A stretch of DNA of 64,000 nucleotides from Synechococcus sp. WH 7803 (GCA_000063505.1 CT971583.1:1705918-1769917), one strand, 5' to 3'. Positions 45,932 through 52,459 are shown, counted from the stretch's first letter. The notes: generated by a model not told the origin, from the sequence alone. Program-made: numbers and translations.

Positions 45932-46678
45932 TCAGGCGTCGAGCGCGTAGAGCGCACCCTCCACCAGCAGGCGGGTGATGCCACGGGCCACCAGGTGGCG
46001 TGTGGTGATGGCAAACACCTGGGTATCAGGCACCTTGATCACCCGCTGGCTGCGGCCGCACTGGCGCTTGGCTGTGCGCGGGCTGGTGAACAGGCAGAGC
46101 GCCTGAAGGGCCTGCTCGTCCGGATCAGCCACACCAAGCTCAGGAAAGTCGCTGAGAGGGCGCGGATCCAGTTCAACCGTCTTGTCCACCAGCATGTAGA
46201 CACTGTCAGGAAGCACTCCAGCCGCAAACGGCAGACAGTGCACCTGCTTGGTCGTCACCTGGGGCAGATCGACGGGCAGCACCGCCACTTCGTGAAACTC
46301 CTCCCCGCCCGGGAAACCTTCCCCAGACTCTTCCTCCGCGAGGGCCTCCGGCTCATCCGCGCCGAAATCATCGGCATCGTCGAGGGCCAGGCCCGAAGAC
46401 GCGTCGTCATCCCCCTCGGGGTTGACCGGATCCTCAACGGACACTTCCACAGCAGCCTCAGGCTGGGGCTGCGGCTGTGGCACTGATGCTGAAGCACCCC
46501 GAGAACGGGACGCTTTGAGAGCGCTGTACTCCTCCTCCGACAGCAAGGAGCGAACGGTGCGACTCACCGTGTTGGCACTGCATGCAAAGGCATCCGCCAA
46601 AGCAGCACTGGACTCACCTTGGCGGTAACGCTCCAGGAGCTCTTGCTTCTGATTGTCGGTAAGCCGGCTTGGGGCCAT
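45932..46678 (-). CDS. helix-turn-helix protein with acidic linker (248 aa)
   Basis: I use ATG 46678 (MAPSRLTDNQKQELLERYRQ). Residues 1-45 form a helix-turn-helix like transposase/sigma-type HTH (LTDNQKQELLERYRQGESS, ALADAFACSANTVSRTVRSLL). Then a Pro-Gln and acidic linker (PQPQPQPEAAVEVSVED, many D/E to residue ~130). The C-terminal domain (VTTKQVHCLPFAAGVLPDSVYMLVDKTVEL to the end) is conserved-looking and hydrophobic-polar mixed. It may be a DNA-binding regulator; no family named with certainty. Confidence 0.7.
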   Translation of the reverse strand: MAPSRLTDNQKQELLERYRQGESSAALADAFACSANTVSRTVRSLLSEEEYSALKASRSRGASASVPQPQPQPEAAVEVSVEDPVNPEGDDDASSGLALDDADDFGADEPEALAEEESGEGFPGGEEFHEVAVLPVDLPQVTTKQVHCLPFAAGVLPDSVYMLVDKTVELDPRPLSDFPELGVADPDEQALQALCLFTSPRTAKRQCGRSQRVIKVPDTQVFAITTRHLVARGITRLLVEGALYALDA

Positions 46679-46746
46679 CGCCTGCACTGCACAGCCTCCA
46701 ACAGTAGGCGGCGCCGTCGGGATCGACTGCAAGAATGGCCGTGCGA

Positions 46747-46820
46747 GCTCCCTTAGCTCAGCTGGATAGAGCAACTGCCTTCTAAGCAGTCGGTCGATGG
46801 TTCGAATCCATCAGGGGGCG
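46747..46820 (+). tRNA. tRNA-Arg (TCT)
   Basis: A complete 74-base cloverleaf. Acceptor GCTCCCT pairs with AGGGGGC (46813-46819); D-arm TAGCTCAGCTGGATAGAGCA; anticodon arm ACTGC-CTTCTAA-GCAGT with TCT at 46781-46783; T-arm with GGTTCGAATCC. No CCA encoded. It marks the left border of the accessory region. Confidence 0.97.
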
Positions 46821-46916
46821 TACACAAAGGCGCGTCAGGCAGAGGGCTCTTGGTTGTGCCGAGAGCCTTCATTTCGTGTTGTTGATCTCCCGGCGGTTGT
46901 TGAGCCCATTGCGCTG

Positions 46917-47118
46917 ATGCCAAAGCGCCGTCACCGGGGCAGACCCGATAGAAACTCAAAAGCAGCAGTGGAAGGATTACCGCCGCCGGTGTCGTGGGCC
47001 GGAATGGTGGGAGAGAGATACAGAGGAGGAGTTGCGGCTGATGCAGGAGCGTGGCCGTCAGCTGCGAGAGGGCAGGTATGGATCAGGGACGTGGAACGAT
47101 TTGCTGAGTGAGAGGTGA
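46917..47118 (+). pseudogene. possible frameshifted small basic protein
   Basis: From ATG 46917 the frame reads MPKRRHRGRPDRNSK. At the A-run 46958-46961 it then loses sense, while the next frame reads QQWKDYRRRCRGPEWWERD and EEELRLMQERGRQLREGRYG through WNDLLSER to a stop at 47118. That second stretch has a coherent charged, tryptophan-bearing composition but no start codon of its own. One indel would join the two into about 66 residues. No family recognised. It lies just after tRNA-Arg. Confidence 0.35.
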
Positions 47119-47132
47119 GGTGGTGACCAAGC

Positions 47133-47161
47133 AACAAAAAACCCCGCCATTGCTGACGGGG
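47133..47161. repeat. hairpin repeat, copy 1 (partial)
   Basis: A-run, then CCCCGCCATTGCTGACGGGG with a CCCCG/CGGGG stem. The core is shared with the repeats at 47623-47676 and 49041-49094. Read on the minus strand it is a stem followed by TTTTTT, the form of an intrinsic terminator. Confidence 0.7.
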
Positions 47162-47213
47162 CAAAGTACGAGTTGAATCCATGATCAAATTGTCCTCAGA
47201 TACCAAACGAACC

Positions 47214-47468
47214 ATGAAATTCATAACCTTTCTTAAGCTCTCAGCTCTTGTCGTTTCTCAGCTGTTCAGCATATTTATTCTCTTTACCGGAATGGTATGG
47301 ATCGATTTGTCATGCAAGGGTTCCTACGAAATGTGCGAAGACATAGAATTCTTTTGGTTATATGGTGGTGTACTAACAACGATTGTGCTTCACACATACT
47401 TGGCATTTAGAGTTGGCAAAAGTAGTAGAAGGAACGGTCAGTCAAGGCGAACTTGGGAACAAAAATAG
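47214..47468 (+). CDS. small two-span membrane protein, AT-rich (84 aa)
   Basis: ATG 47214 (MKFITFLKLSALVVSQLFSI) is preferred over an in-frame ATG 33 bases upstream. Two hydrophobic segments (residues ~8-30 and ~48-65) flank a short loop with two cysteines (SCKGSYEMC). The end is basic (GKSSRRNGQSRRTWEQK). Base composition is clearly lower in GC than the core genome, a sign of transfer. No known family. Confidence 0.5.
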   Translation: MKFITFLKLSALVVSQLFSIFILFTGMVWIDLSCKGSYEMCEDIEFFWLYGGVLTTIVLHTYLAFRVGKSSRRNGQSRRTWEQK

Positions 47469-47622
47469 TGATCGTACCTATCTAAGGGGATTTTGGGCCG
47501 CCTTCTGCCAGGTCGGTGCCCAGAGCTTGCAGCGTCTCTTTAGGTGCTGACCCTGTTGAAACTGCTTCTGCCTGAGGTTGCAGCCCATCATCGTGTGATG
47601 CCACGGGTCATTGGGTAGGTAT
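47469..47622. other. intergenic stretch without a supported gene
   Basis: No supported gene on either strand. A 36-residue frame on the minus strand exists but has no coding support. Mixed GC composition. Confidence 0.5.
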
Positions 47623-47676
47623 AACTGCTGAAAGCATTCCCCGCTGTAACAAAAAACTACGCCATTGCTGACGGGG
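47623..47676. repeat. 54-base repeat with hairpin, copy 2
   Basis: Matches 49041-49094 at 51 of 54 positions by hand alignment (starts AACTGCTGAAAGCATTCCCC in both). The CCCCG stem of the hairpin is changed to CTACG here, which weakens the stem and creates the TAG stop of the broken secreted-protein gene. Confidence 0.85.
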
Positions 47677-48009
47677 TGAAAGCATTACCAGGAGATGGAT
47701 AGCGACAAATCATCTTCCCTATCACGCCAGCAACTGACCCAGGGGAAATAGATGTCCACCCTGAGGGGTGTTCAATCAGTCTTTTTTGCCATAAAGAGCA
47801 GTTGTATTCCCAAATGCTCGATTTTGGATAGTCAGACCATTGACCTTCAATTCGTACTATGTCGCCTTTTTTCCCAGAGGACGCATGTAGTAGTCCGCGC
47901 TAACCTGTGATCCTAGAAAGACCCAGCCGTTTCTTGCTTTAGCGGGATTAGGAGCGATGCATAAACCGCCGAAAACAACAGCGGTAGCAATTGAGTTGAA
48001 GAGTTTCAT
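47657..48009 (-). pseudogene. small secreted protein, frameshifted (SapE-like?)
   Basis: ATG 48009 starts a signal peptide (MKLFNSIATAVVFGGLCIAP-NPAKA) and a mature part NGWVFLGSQVSADYYMRPLG. At the six-A run (forward T6, 47867-47872) the frame ends early after 50 residues. With one more A it continues KKGDIVRIEGQWSDYPKSS, IWEYNCSLWQ and SISPGSVAGVIGKMICRYP to a stop at 47657, about 116 residues in all. The pattern of a beta-rich protein with two late cysteines and a PGS-x-n-C ending recalls small surface-adhesin-E-like exported proteins, a tentative match. Broken gene or single-base error. Confidence 0.7.
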
Positions 48010-48240
48010 TTGAATTAGGTATTGTGGAAGTCATCCCTCCGATGTATTCACCATCGCCTTCGGCTGGAAAGCACCTGCCCCATACGAGTAATTATGCCGC
48101 CCGATTTCAGTCGTCTGTCTCGCTCAACTGGGCGACTTTCGGCCACATCAACCCAACACACACCTCGCAGTTATTAGACGCAGCAACGCACCAGCATTCA
48201 GCCCTGGCTTGATCTCCGTGGTCCAGATGAGGCGTCGAGC
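48010..48240. other. intergenic stretch without a supported gene
   Basis: Between two minus-strand genes. Should include the promoter of the broken secreted-protein gene. A 62-residue plus-strand frame lies here but has no recognisable protein character. Confidence 0.45.
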
Positions 48241-48591
48241 TCACTTCGACCAGTAACCTGCATCATGAAGGGACTTGTGTGCTGCTTTCCGAGCACGATC
48301 AATACCATTTTTGACGAGGAACGGCGTTGCGGCGATGGCCGTGAGATTGCCTAAAATAGAAAACATCACTGATGCTTCTTCATCCTCAATCGCAACTGCA
48401 GGGATTAAGAATACAATCATGATGGCAATTGAGCCCAGCACATCCACCAGGAAGGGTGTGATGGTGCGCCGGGTCACTGCGTAATAAAGGCCAACGAAGG
48501 GCAACAGATGTGCCCAGGCATAGCCCCAGCCTGTGTCGCGTTGCCTTAACCGAAAGGCGTTGACTTTTTCTTGCGAGAGTTGTTGAGACAT
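48241..48591 (-). CDS. membrane protein (116 aa)
   Basis: ATG 48591 (MSQQLSQEKVNAFRLRQRDT). A charged N-terminal helix is followed by two to three spans: GWGYAWAHLLPFVGLYYAV, TPFLVDVLGSIAIMIVFLIP and SVMFSILGNLTAIAATPFLV. The C-terminus is basic (KNGIDRARKAAHKSLHDAGYWSK). Composition is less GC-rich than the core. No family named. A start further upstream at 48732 is open but lacks coding character. Confidence 0.65.
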   Translation of the reverse strand: MSQQLSQEKVNAFRLRQRDTGWGYAWAHLLPFVGLYYAVTRRTITPFLVDVLGSIAIMIVFLIPAVAIEDEEASVMFSILGNLTAIAATPFLVKNGIDRARKAAHKSLHDAGYWSK

Positions 48592-48921
48592 AAGCTTTTC
48601 AATGTTGGAGGTGCGTTGATCAATAGATAGGACACCAGTGGAGTATCGGGCATCACCCAACTGGATAAGAGGCCGACCCCCAGGCGAAACTCCACAAGCC
48701 TGTTCGTTTCGTCTGTCAGGTCGCAGGGTCATCTGCGTGTCGAAGGCATGACACAGGCGTTATCGCCTGAGGTGTTCCCCGTGTCTTCCTCGGTTGAGGG
48801 AGTAGCAGGGAGTTCGGCAAGCCGACCCTCGGAAGAAGCCTTTCACCGTTAGACCATGTAAAGCTTTGCCTCTTTTCCTTGACTTTAGACCTTTCTTTTG
48901 GTCACCCAATCGGTTCCCTTG
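48592..48921. other. 330-base gap holding structured sequence
   Basis: No protein gene is supported. Contains a 6-bp hairpin (CAGGCG-TTAT-CGCCTG, 48754-48769) and a nested hairpin (48784-48836). A pyrimidine-rich tract follows (48866-48900). Confidence 0.5.
48784..48836. ncRNA. candidate structured RNA (nested hairpin)
   Basis: The contiguous right arm GCCGA-CCCTC-GGAAGA (48821-48836) pairs in order with TCGGC (48814-48818), GAGGG (48796-48800) and TCTTCC (48784-48789), giving 16 base pairs in three helices separated by left-side bulges. No reading frame explains this. It may be a small RNA or a leader; the strand is undetermined. Confidence 0.4.
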
Positions 48922-49083
48922 TTAGCGACGGCGCTCACGCGCCTTTTCGCGCCCTCGCTTGTCCGCTGCAGGTCCTGCCAAATGCCTCAGGGGAATCTCC
49001 TTTGGATTCAGCCCAAAGGCGCCGTGCAATTCGCTCTCAGAACTGCTGAAAGCATTCCCCGCTGTAACAAAAAACCCCGCCAT
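48922..49083 (-). CDS. possible small protein starting inside the hairpin repeat (53 aa)
   Basis: ATG 49083 lies in the loop of repeat copy 3 and opens MAGFFVTAGNAFSSSESELH. The rest, GAFGLNPKEIPLRHLAGPAA followed by DKRGREKARERRR, is hydrophilic with a strongly basic end. The amino-acid make-up is protein-like, but there is no homologue I can name and the start position in a terminator-like hairpin is odd. It could be the tail of an older gene. Confidence 0.35.
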   Translation of the reverse strand: MAGFFVTAGNAFSSSESELHGAFGLNPKEIPLRHLAGPAADKRGREKARERRR

Positions 49084-49094
49084 TGCTGATGGGG
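49041..49094. repeat. 54-base repeat with hairpin, copy 3
   Basis: Second full copy of the 54-base repeat. The stem CCCCGCCATTGCTGATGGGG is followed, on the minus strand, by TTTTTTGTTAC. It starts 31 bases after the stop of the 303-residue gene and so can serve as its terminator. Confidence 0.85.
49071..49094 (-). terminator. likely terminator of the 303-aa gene
   Basis: On the minus strand CCCCATCAGCAATGGCGGGG then six T. The stem is 4-5 bp with a loop of about 10 bases, followed by a clean T-run, directly downstream of the gene ending at 49125. Confidence 0.65.
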
Positions 49095-49124
49095 ATGATG
49101 CTATTGAGGTGATGTGATCTGAGG

Positions 49125-50036
49125 TCAGGCCAAGACTGCGTATTTGCCATCTTGTGCTTGATAGGGTTCCGTTCCTTGATTCATCTGAGCACCGACCAGA
49201 TCAGCCCCAGGAGCATCTTGCTGCTGAGAGACATCAGTAACGACTGAAGAGTTGAGATCAATCGGTGCCAGTGTTTCAGGGGTGGATCCAAAGATTGCAG
49301 CACGCCGCTCAGCACTGGACTCGAAGGCTTGGCGATCTCCCTCATAGCCTTCATCCTCATCGAACCAACTGATAATCCAACGGAATCCCTGCTCCACCAA
49401 TGCAACCGGGGCGAGAACTGTTTTATTTGCGACGGAAACTATTGCATGATTTGCTGTGGCAATGATTTTTTCTTGAACCTGTGCATTGGGATCATGACAG
49501 GTTTTGTGCGCTTTGTGCAAAAGAACTTCTTCTGAAGTTGTGAATGGGGAGAGAGCGTGATAGGCAATAGCCTTCGTCTTATCTTCTGAATTTTTGATCT
49601 CCTCGATTGGTGACTTACTGATTTGTTCTTTGTCGGCATAGCCGTTAATGACACCAGGCAGTGAAACGGCAACGCGCGCCGGTCCTTGCAAACCTTTTTC
49701 CAGCGATTTAATCGCCAGCTTCGTGGCTGTTTTTCGTGTCTCCATAGCAGGATCATCGCCAACATCAAACTGTGGACCCATGCTCAACGCAGGCCCCATG
49801 GTCTGACCAGCACCTGTGATGGAATCAGGCTCTGCTTCATCGAAACCAAAATGCCTCATGGCTTCGCCGGTGGCGTTCATGGCATTAGCAATTTTGTCAA
49901 CGCCCTCAACAGTTTGTTGAGCCTCTTGAGGCAGAAAGGGCTTAAGAGCGTTGCCTGCATCAGCAAGAGCTTGAGCTTGTTTTGCTGCGTCCAAGATTTG
50001 AGTGGAAGGAGTGACAGTGGAAGTGTTGTTGGTCAT
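49125..50036 (-). CDS. unknown 303-residue protein
   Basis: ATG 50036 (MTNNTSTVTPSTQILDAAKQ). No signal peptide. The N-terminal third is Ala/Gln-rich and helical (AQALADAGNALKPFLPQEAQ, VEGVDKIANAMNATGEAMRH). Residues ~75-95 are Gly/Met/Pro-rich (GAGQTMGPALSMGPQF). The middle has a short helix-rich domain (KLAIKSLEKGLQGPARVAVS, EEVLLHKAHKTCHDPNAQVQ) and a hydrophobic patch VEQGFRWIISWFDEDEGYEG. The end is acidic and polar. Not recognised. Upstream lie a structured leader (50043-50086) and an array of 11-bp-phased repeats (50103-50166), and downstream a terminator, so it is a self-contained, probably regulated transcription unit. Confidence 0.75.
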   Translation of the reverse strand: MTNNTSTVTPSTQILDAAKQAQALADAGNALKPFLPQEAQQTVEGVDKIANAMNATGEAMRHFGFDEAEPDSITGAGQTMGPALSMGPQFDVGDDPAMETRKTATKLAIKSLEKGLQGPARVAVSLPGVINGYADKEQISKSPIEEIKNSEDKTKAIAYHALSPFTTSEEVLLHKAHKTCHDPNAQVQEKIIATANHAIVSVANKTVLAPVALVEQGFRWIISWFDEDEGYEGDRQAFESSAERRAAIFGSTPETLAPIDLNSSVVTDVSQQQDAPGADLVGAQMNQGTEPYQAQDGKYAVLA

Positions 50037-50042
50037 TGATTT

Positions 50043-50086
50043 AAGGAGTGAATGTTGATGTGGGGGTGTTGCCCCCTCGACTCCTT
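50043..50086 (-). promoter_or_regulatory. structured leader of the 303-aa gene
   Basis: On the minus strand: AAGGAGT (50086-50080), GGGGG-CAACA-CCCCC hairpin (50076-50062), then ACTCCTT (50049-50043) ending 6 bases before the ATG. The outer arms pair perfectly. The base run where a ribosome binding site should sit is the complement of one, and the true purine-rich AAGGAG is 40 bases upstream, paired to it. Confidence 0.5.
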
Positions 50087-50102
50087 CAAGATCACAGCCG
50101 TA

Positions 50103-50166
50103 CTGGTGAACCCCACTACACAGCCCTGGTGCAGCGCTGGAACAGTTCTGGTGAAATCCTGGTGAA
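50103..50166 (-). promoter_or_regulatory. array of 11-bp-phased direct repeats
   Basis: Forward copies of CTGGTGAA or close variants start at 50103, 50126 (CTGGTGCA), 50137 (CTGGAACA), 50148 and 50159. The last four are exactly 11 bases apart and the first is 23 bases before them. On the gene strand the unit is TTCACCAG plus 3 bases. Such 8+3 direct repeats are how OmpR/PhoB-type regulators bind; it shares TTxACC with the cyanobacterial Pho box (CTTAACCT). Located 67-130 bases before the 303-aa gene. Confidence 0.6.
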
Positions 50167-50294
50167 CGGCTCAGACCCCAGTCACCATCTGGGCTAGAAG
50201 CATTGCCCGCCCGGTGTGAACACGATCGTGAGCAACGGTGCTTGCATGGGCAGCAGACTGAGCGAACGTACTCAGCGCCTTGTCATCGGCTCGG

Positions 50295-50552
50295 ATGTGG
50301 CAGCAGAAACCTGATTACGCCCATCACATGGAAAAGCACGACGGCGAGGGTTGGCTGGTCAATAGAGACGAGCAGCTGGTGATCAGGATCAAACCCGATA
50401 AGCCCACGCAGCACGCTCAGTTCGTCTTGGTCTCCACCTACCGGTTGCGGCAGCCTTTGGGCAATCCGATTCGCGAACAGCGCATGCTGCGGCACCTAGG
50501 GATCGAGATGTGGCTGCAGCTGCAGAAGGTTGGCTGGTCGCGATTCAGATGA
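50295..50552 (+). CDS. DUF1651-like protein (85 aa)
   Basis: ATG 50295 (MWQQKPDYAHHMEKHDGEGW) preferred over an earlier GTG-type start. It has the DUF1651 plan: GEGWLVNRDEQLVIRIKPDK, then FVLVSTYRLRQPLG, and a C-terminal helix RMLRHLGIEMWLQLQKVGW. DUF1651 is a family that is expanded in marine picocyanobacteria and has no known function. Divergent from the 303-aa gene, so the repeat array also lies upstream of this gene, 129-192 bases away. Confidence 0.7.
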   Translation: MWQQKPDYAHHMEKHDGEGWLVNRDEQLVIRIKPDKPTQHAQFVLVSTYRLRQPLGNPIREQRMLRHLGIEMWLQLQKVGWSRFR

Positions 50553-50654
50553 GAGCCACGCTGCATGGCTCCGAATCAACCCTCATCAATGGCCGCAAGC
50601 AGGGTCGGCAGGCAGCAAACCCCCGCCAAACCGATGCGACGACGCTGGCACCAG

Positions 50655-50934
50655 CTACTCATTCGCTGCTGCCGCAGCATTCAGCTGGGCAATCTGTTCC
50701 TGAACTTTTGCCTCGGCCATCTGTTGCTGTGTCTGCTTTCCACCAACCAGAGCTGCCAGCTCCTCTTCTGAAACCTCCGCCTGAGCGCTCTTTAGCTCCT
50801 CAGCGGTTACCACAAAGCCCGCAGCCTGGGCAATCGCTACCACGGCTCGGCTCGGCAGCTGCCTTCATTTTCTCCTGAAGCCCTGCATCAGCCTTGACGG
50901 CTTCCAGGAAAACTTTGAGATCCTCTTCTGACAT
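50655..50934 (-). pseudogene. Nif11-like leader peptide gene, frameshifted
   Basis: ATG 50934 gives MSEEDLKVFLEAVKADAGLQ-EKMKAAAE, the Nif11-type leader. The frame then breaks at a tandem GGCTC GGCTC (50844-50856). One frame over, it continues VVAIAQAAGFVVTAEELKSA-QAEVSEEELAALVGG, the second half of the same leader with its double-Gly end, then a tail KQTQQQMAEAKVQEQIAQLN and AAAAANE. Nif11 leaders guide lanthipeptide-type (prochlorosin) modification in marine Synechococcus, but this tail has no cysteine. A 1- or 2-base indel (mod 3) repairs the frame. Confidence 0.8.
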
Positions 50935-51081
50935 GAGAACGCGTGGAGCTACATCCTGAAGCAACGGTCGTCAGCGGAGGCAACTGGCAACAAAAAAGAT
51001 TGCCAAACCTCGATTACGTCACTGAAGACATTGAAAGCGCCTGCGCATTCACACTCAACCTTGAGGCTGTCGCGCGATCGA

Positions 51082-52056
51082 TCAAAGGCGTGAGTAGTCG
51101 ACAAAAATGATGCACTGTTCGCCTGCGAACGCGACACACCAATCCGTGGGTTCGCCGACCCTCACATCCCGATGGTCGGGTGTTTTGAGCAAGGCATTGA
51201 TCACAGGTTGCTGCCGCACATCATTGCGCAGTGCGGTTGTCTTTGGCCCTCCAAGGCGAACCTCAAAATCGGCTGATACTCGGGTTGCAAACGCATCGTC
51301 GTACGAGACGCTGAGACCGGCTGAAACGCCACTGGTCATCTCGTACGCCAACCGCCCCAGCACCCCTGACCCTTCCGCAGTACCAAGATCGCCAGATTGA
51401 TAGTAATAACCAAGCGAGGCGTTGAGCACTGGCGTAATGAAATAGCCGACATCAAATCCATAGGTATTCAAGGAACTTGCTGTGTAAACATTATTGAGCT
51501 TGGCCAACGTTTCACCAATAGGAAGCAAGGCAAAGGCATTGACGTTCCAGGTATCAGACACAGCCTCTGCATTGACAGCCACTTGCTGAAAGAAGACTGA
51601 CCTTTGATCGCTCACTTTGACGCCTTTCTCGGCGTACCCCGTCGCCATGGGTCTTGAGTCGTATCCCGCATTCAGACCCAACATCCAACTGCGGTCGCGA
51701 TTGAGCCAGCGATAACCCAAGCGCGATGACGTGCTGATCGTGGTTCCCGCAACCGTGGTGTTGATGATGCTGGAGTAGTTCTTGAAGTCGGCAACATTCA
51801 CGTTGGCCAGAGCATCAAAGAAAACAACACTATTGTCATTCACAACGAGAGGCAAGAATCCTCCAACGCCTGCTTCGTTGGGAGTGCCAGCGGCTTGGGT
51901 CTGCCCTTGAAATCCGATGCGTGGCTTCACCACATCCTTGAGGCTCATGCGCATCACACCAAGGTCCTCTGCGCTACCTGTCTCTGCGTGAAGAGGTTGA
52001 TGAGCAGTGGTGACGACCGCAGCCACTACACAGGCGATTGAGAGGCACTTGCGCAT
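51082..52056 (-). CDS. outer-membrane barrel protein, inverse-autotransporter-like
   Basis: A 324-residue exported protein with a signal peptide MRKCLSIACVVAAVVTTAHQ (cleavage near LHA-ET). The region from residue ~45 to ~275 is a run of amphipathic strands: RIGFQGQTQAAGTPNEAGVG, FLPLVVNDNSVVFFDALANV, TSSRLGYRWLNRDRSWMLGL, NAGYDSRP, DVGYFITPVLNASLGYYYQS and ISTSS turns. The GYRWLNRD / GLNAGYDSR pattern is like the beta domain of inverse autotransporters (intimin/invasin). The C-terminal 50 residues, with two Cys (WCVAFAGEQC), are too short for an invasin passenger, so this may be a stand-alone barrel. Confidence 0.65.
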   Translation of the reverse strand: MRKCLSIACVVAAVVTTAHQPLHAETGSAEDLGVMRMSLKDVVKPRIGFQGQTQAAGTPNEAGVGGFLPLVVNDNSVVFFDALANVNVADFKNYSSIINTTVAGTTISTSSRLGYRWLNRDRSWMLGLNAGYDSRPMATGYAEKGVKVSDQRSVFFQQVAVNAEAVSDTWNVNAFALLPIGETLAKLNNVYTASSLNTYGFDVGYFITPVLNASLGYYYQSGDLGTAEGSGVLGRLAYEMTSGVSAGLSVSYDDAFATRVSADFEVRLGGPKTTALRNDVRQQPVINALLKTPDHRDVRVGEPTDWCVAFAGEQCIIFVDYSRL

Positions 52057-52116
52057 GGAGCGTTGATGCGAGATGAGGACGAACTTAGAGGCAATCTCAG
52101 GTGATTGCAGCGTCCA

Positions 52117-52413
52117 TCAGCCCCCTCGTTGAACTTCATCGAGTTCAGCTACAAGCGTCTCCATCACTGCTAAAGCCTCAAGGTTTGCCAAGGTCTTCTG
52201 CGCCTGGGCCACCATCACTCGTCCATGGGGAACGCATTCAGCAACAAGAGCAGCACCCTCTGAGGCATCAACCTTCACCCGCTCCATGCAGGCATTGATG
52301 CGCTCGCTGATGCTTGCCATGCCTTCCGTTTCTGCTGCCATAGCAGGGGTGATGCTGCTCAAAAGCAGGCGTTGGAGCGCAGCGGTGGCGGCGTCAAAGC
52401 GAGGAATTGTCAT
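52117..52413 (-). CDS. small helical protein (98 aa)
   Basis: ATG 52413 (MTIPRFDAATAALQRLLLSS). Almost all helix: MAAETEGMASISERINACME, then AECVPHGRVMVAQAQKTLAN and LEALAVMETLVAELDEVQRG. No signal peptide, two Cys. Looks like a small cytosolic helical bundle. The frame upstream of this ATG lacks coding character. Function unknown. Confidence 0.6.
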   Translation of the reverse strand: MTIPRFDAATAALQRLLLSSITPAMAAETEGMASISERINACMERVKVDASEGAALVAECVPHGRVMVAQAQKTLANLEALAVMETLVAELDEVQRGG

Positions 52414-52459
52414 GCAACCATTGTCGTCAAGACCAGCTCCGATTGCAGCGATAGGCCGC

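Noticed and set aside
48024-48212. 62-residue plus-strand frame
   Set aside because: No start context, no hydrophobic or family pattern; lies over the promoter side of a minus-strand gene.
47133-49094. Hairpin repeats as a CRISPR array
   Set aside because: Spacing of about 0.5 and 1.4 kb is irregular and genes lie between the copies.
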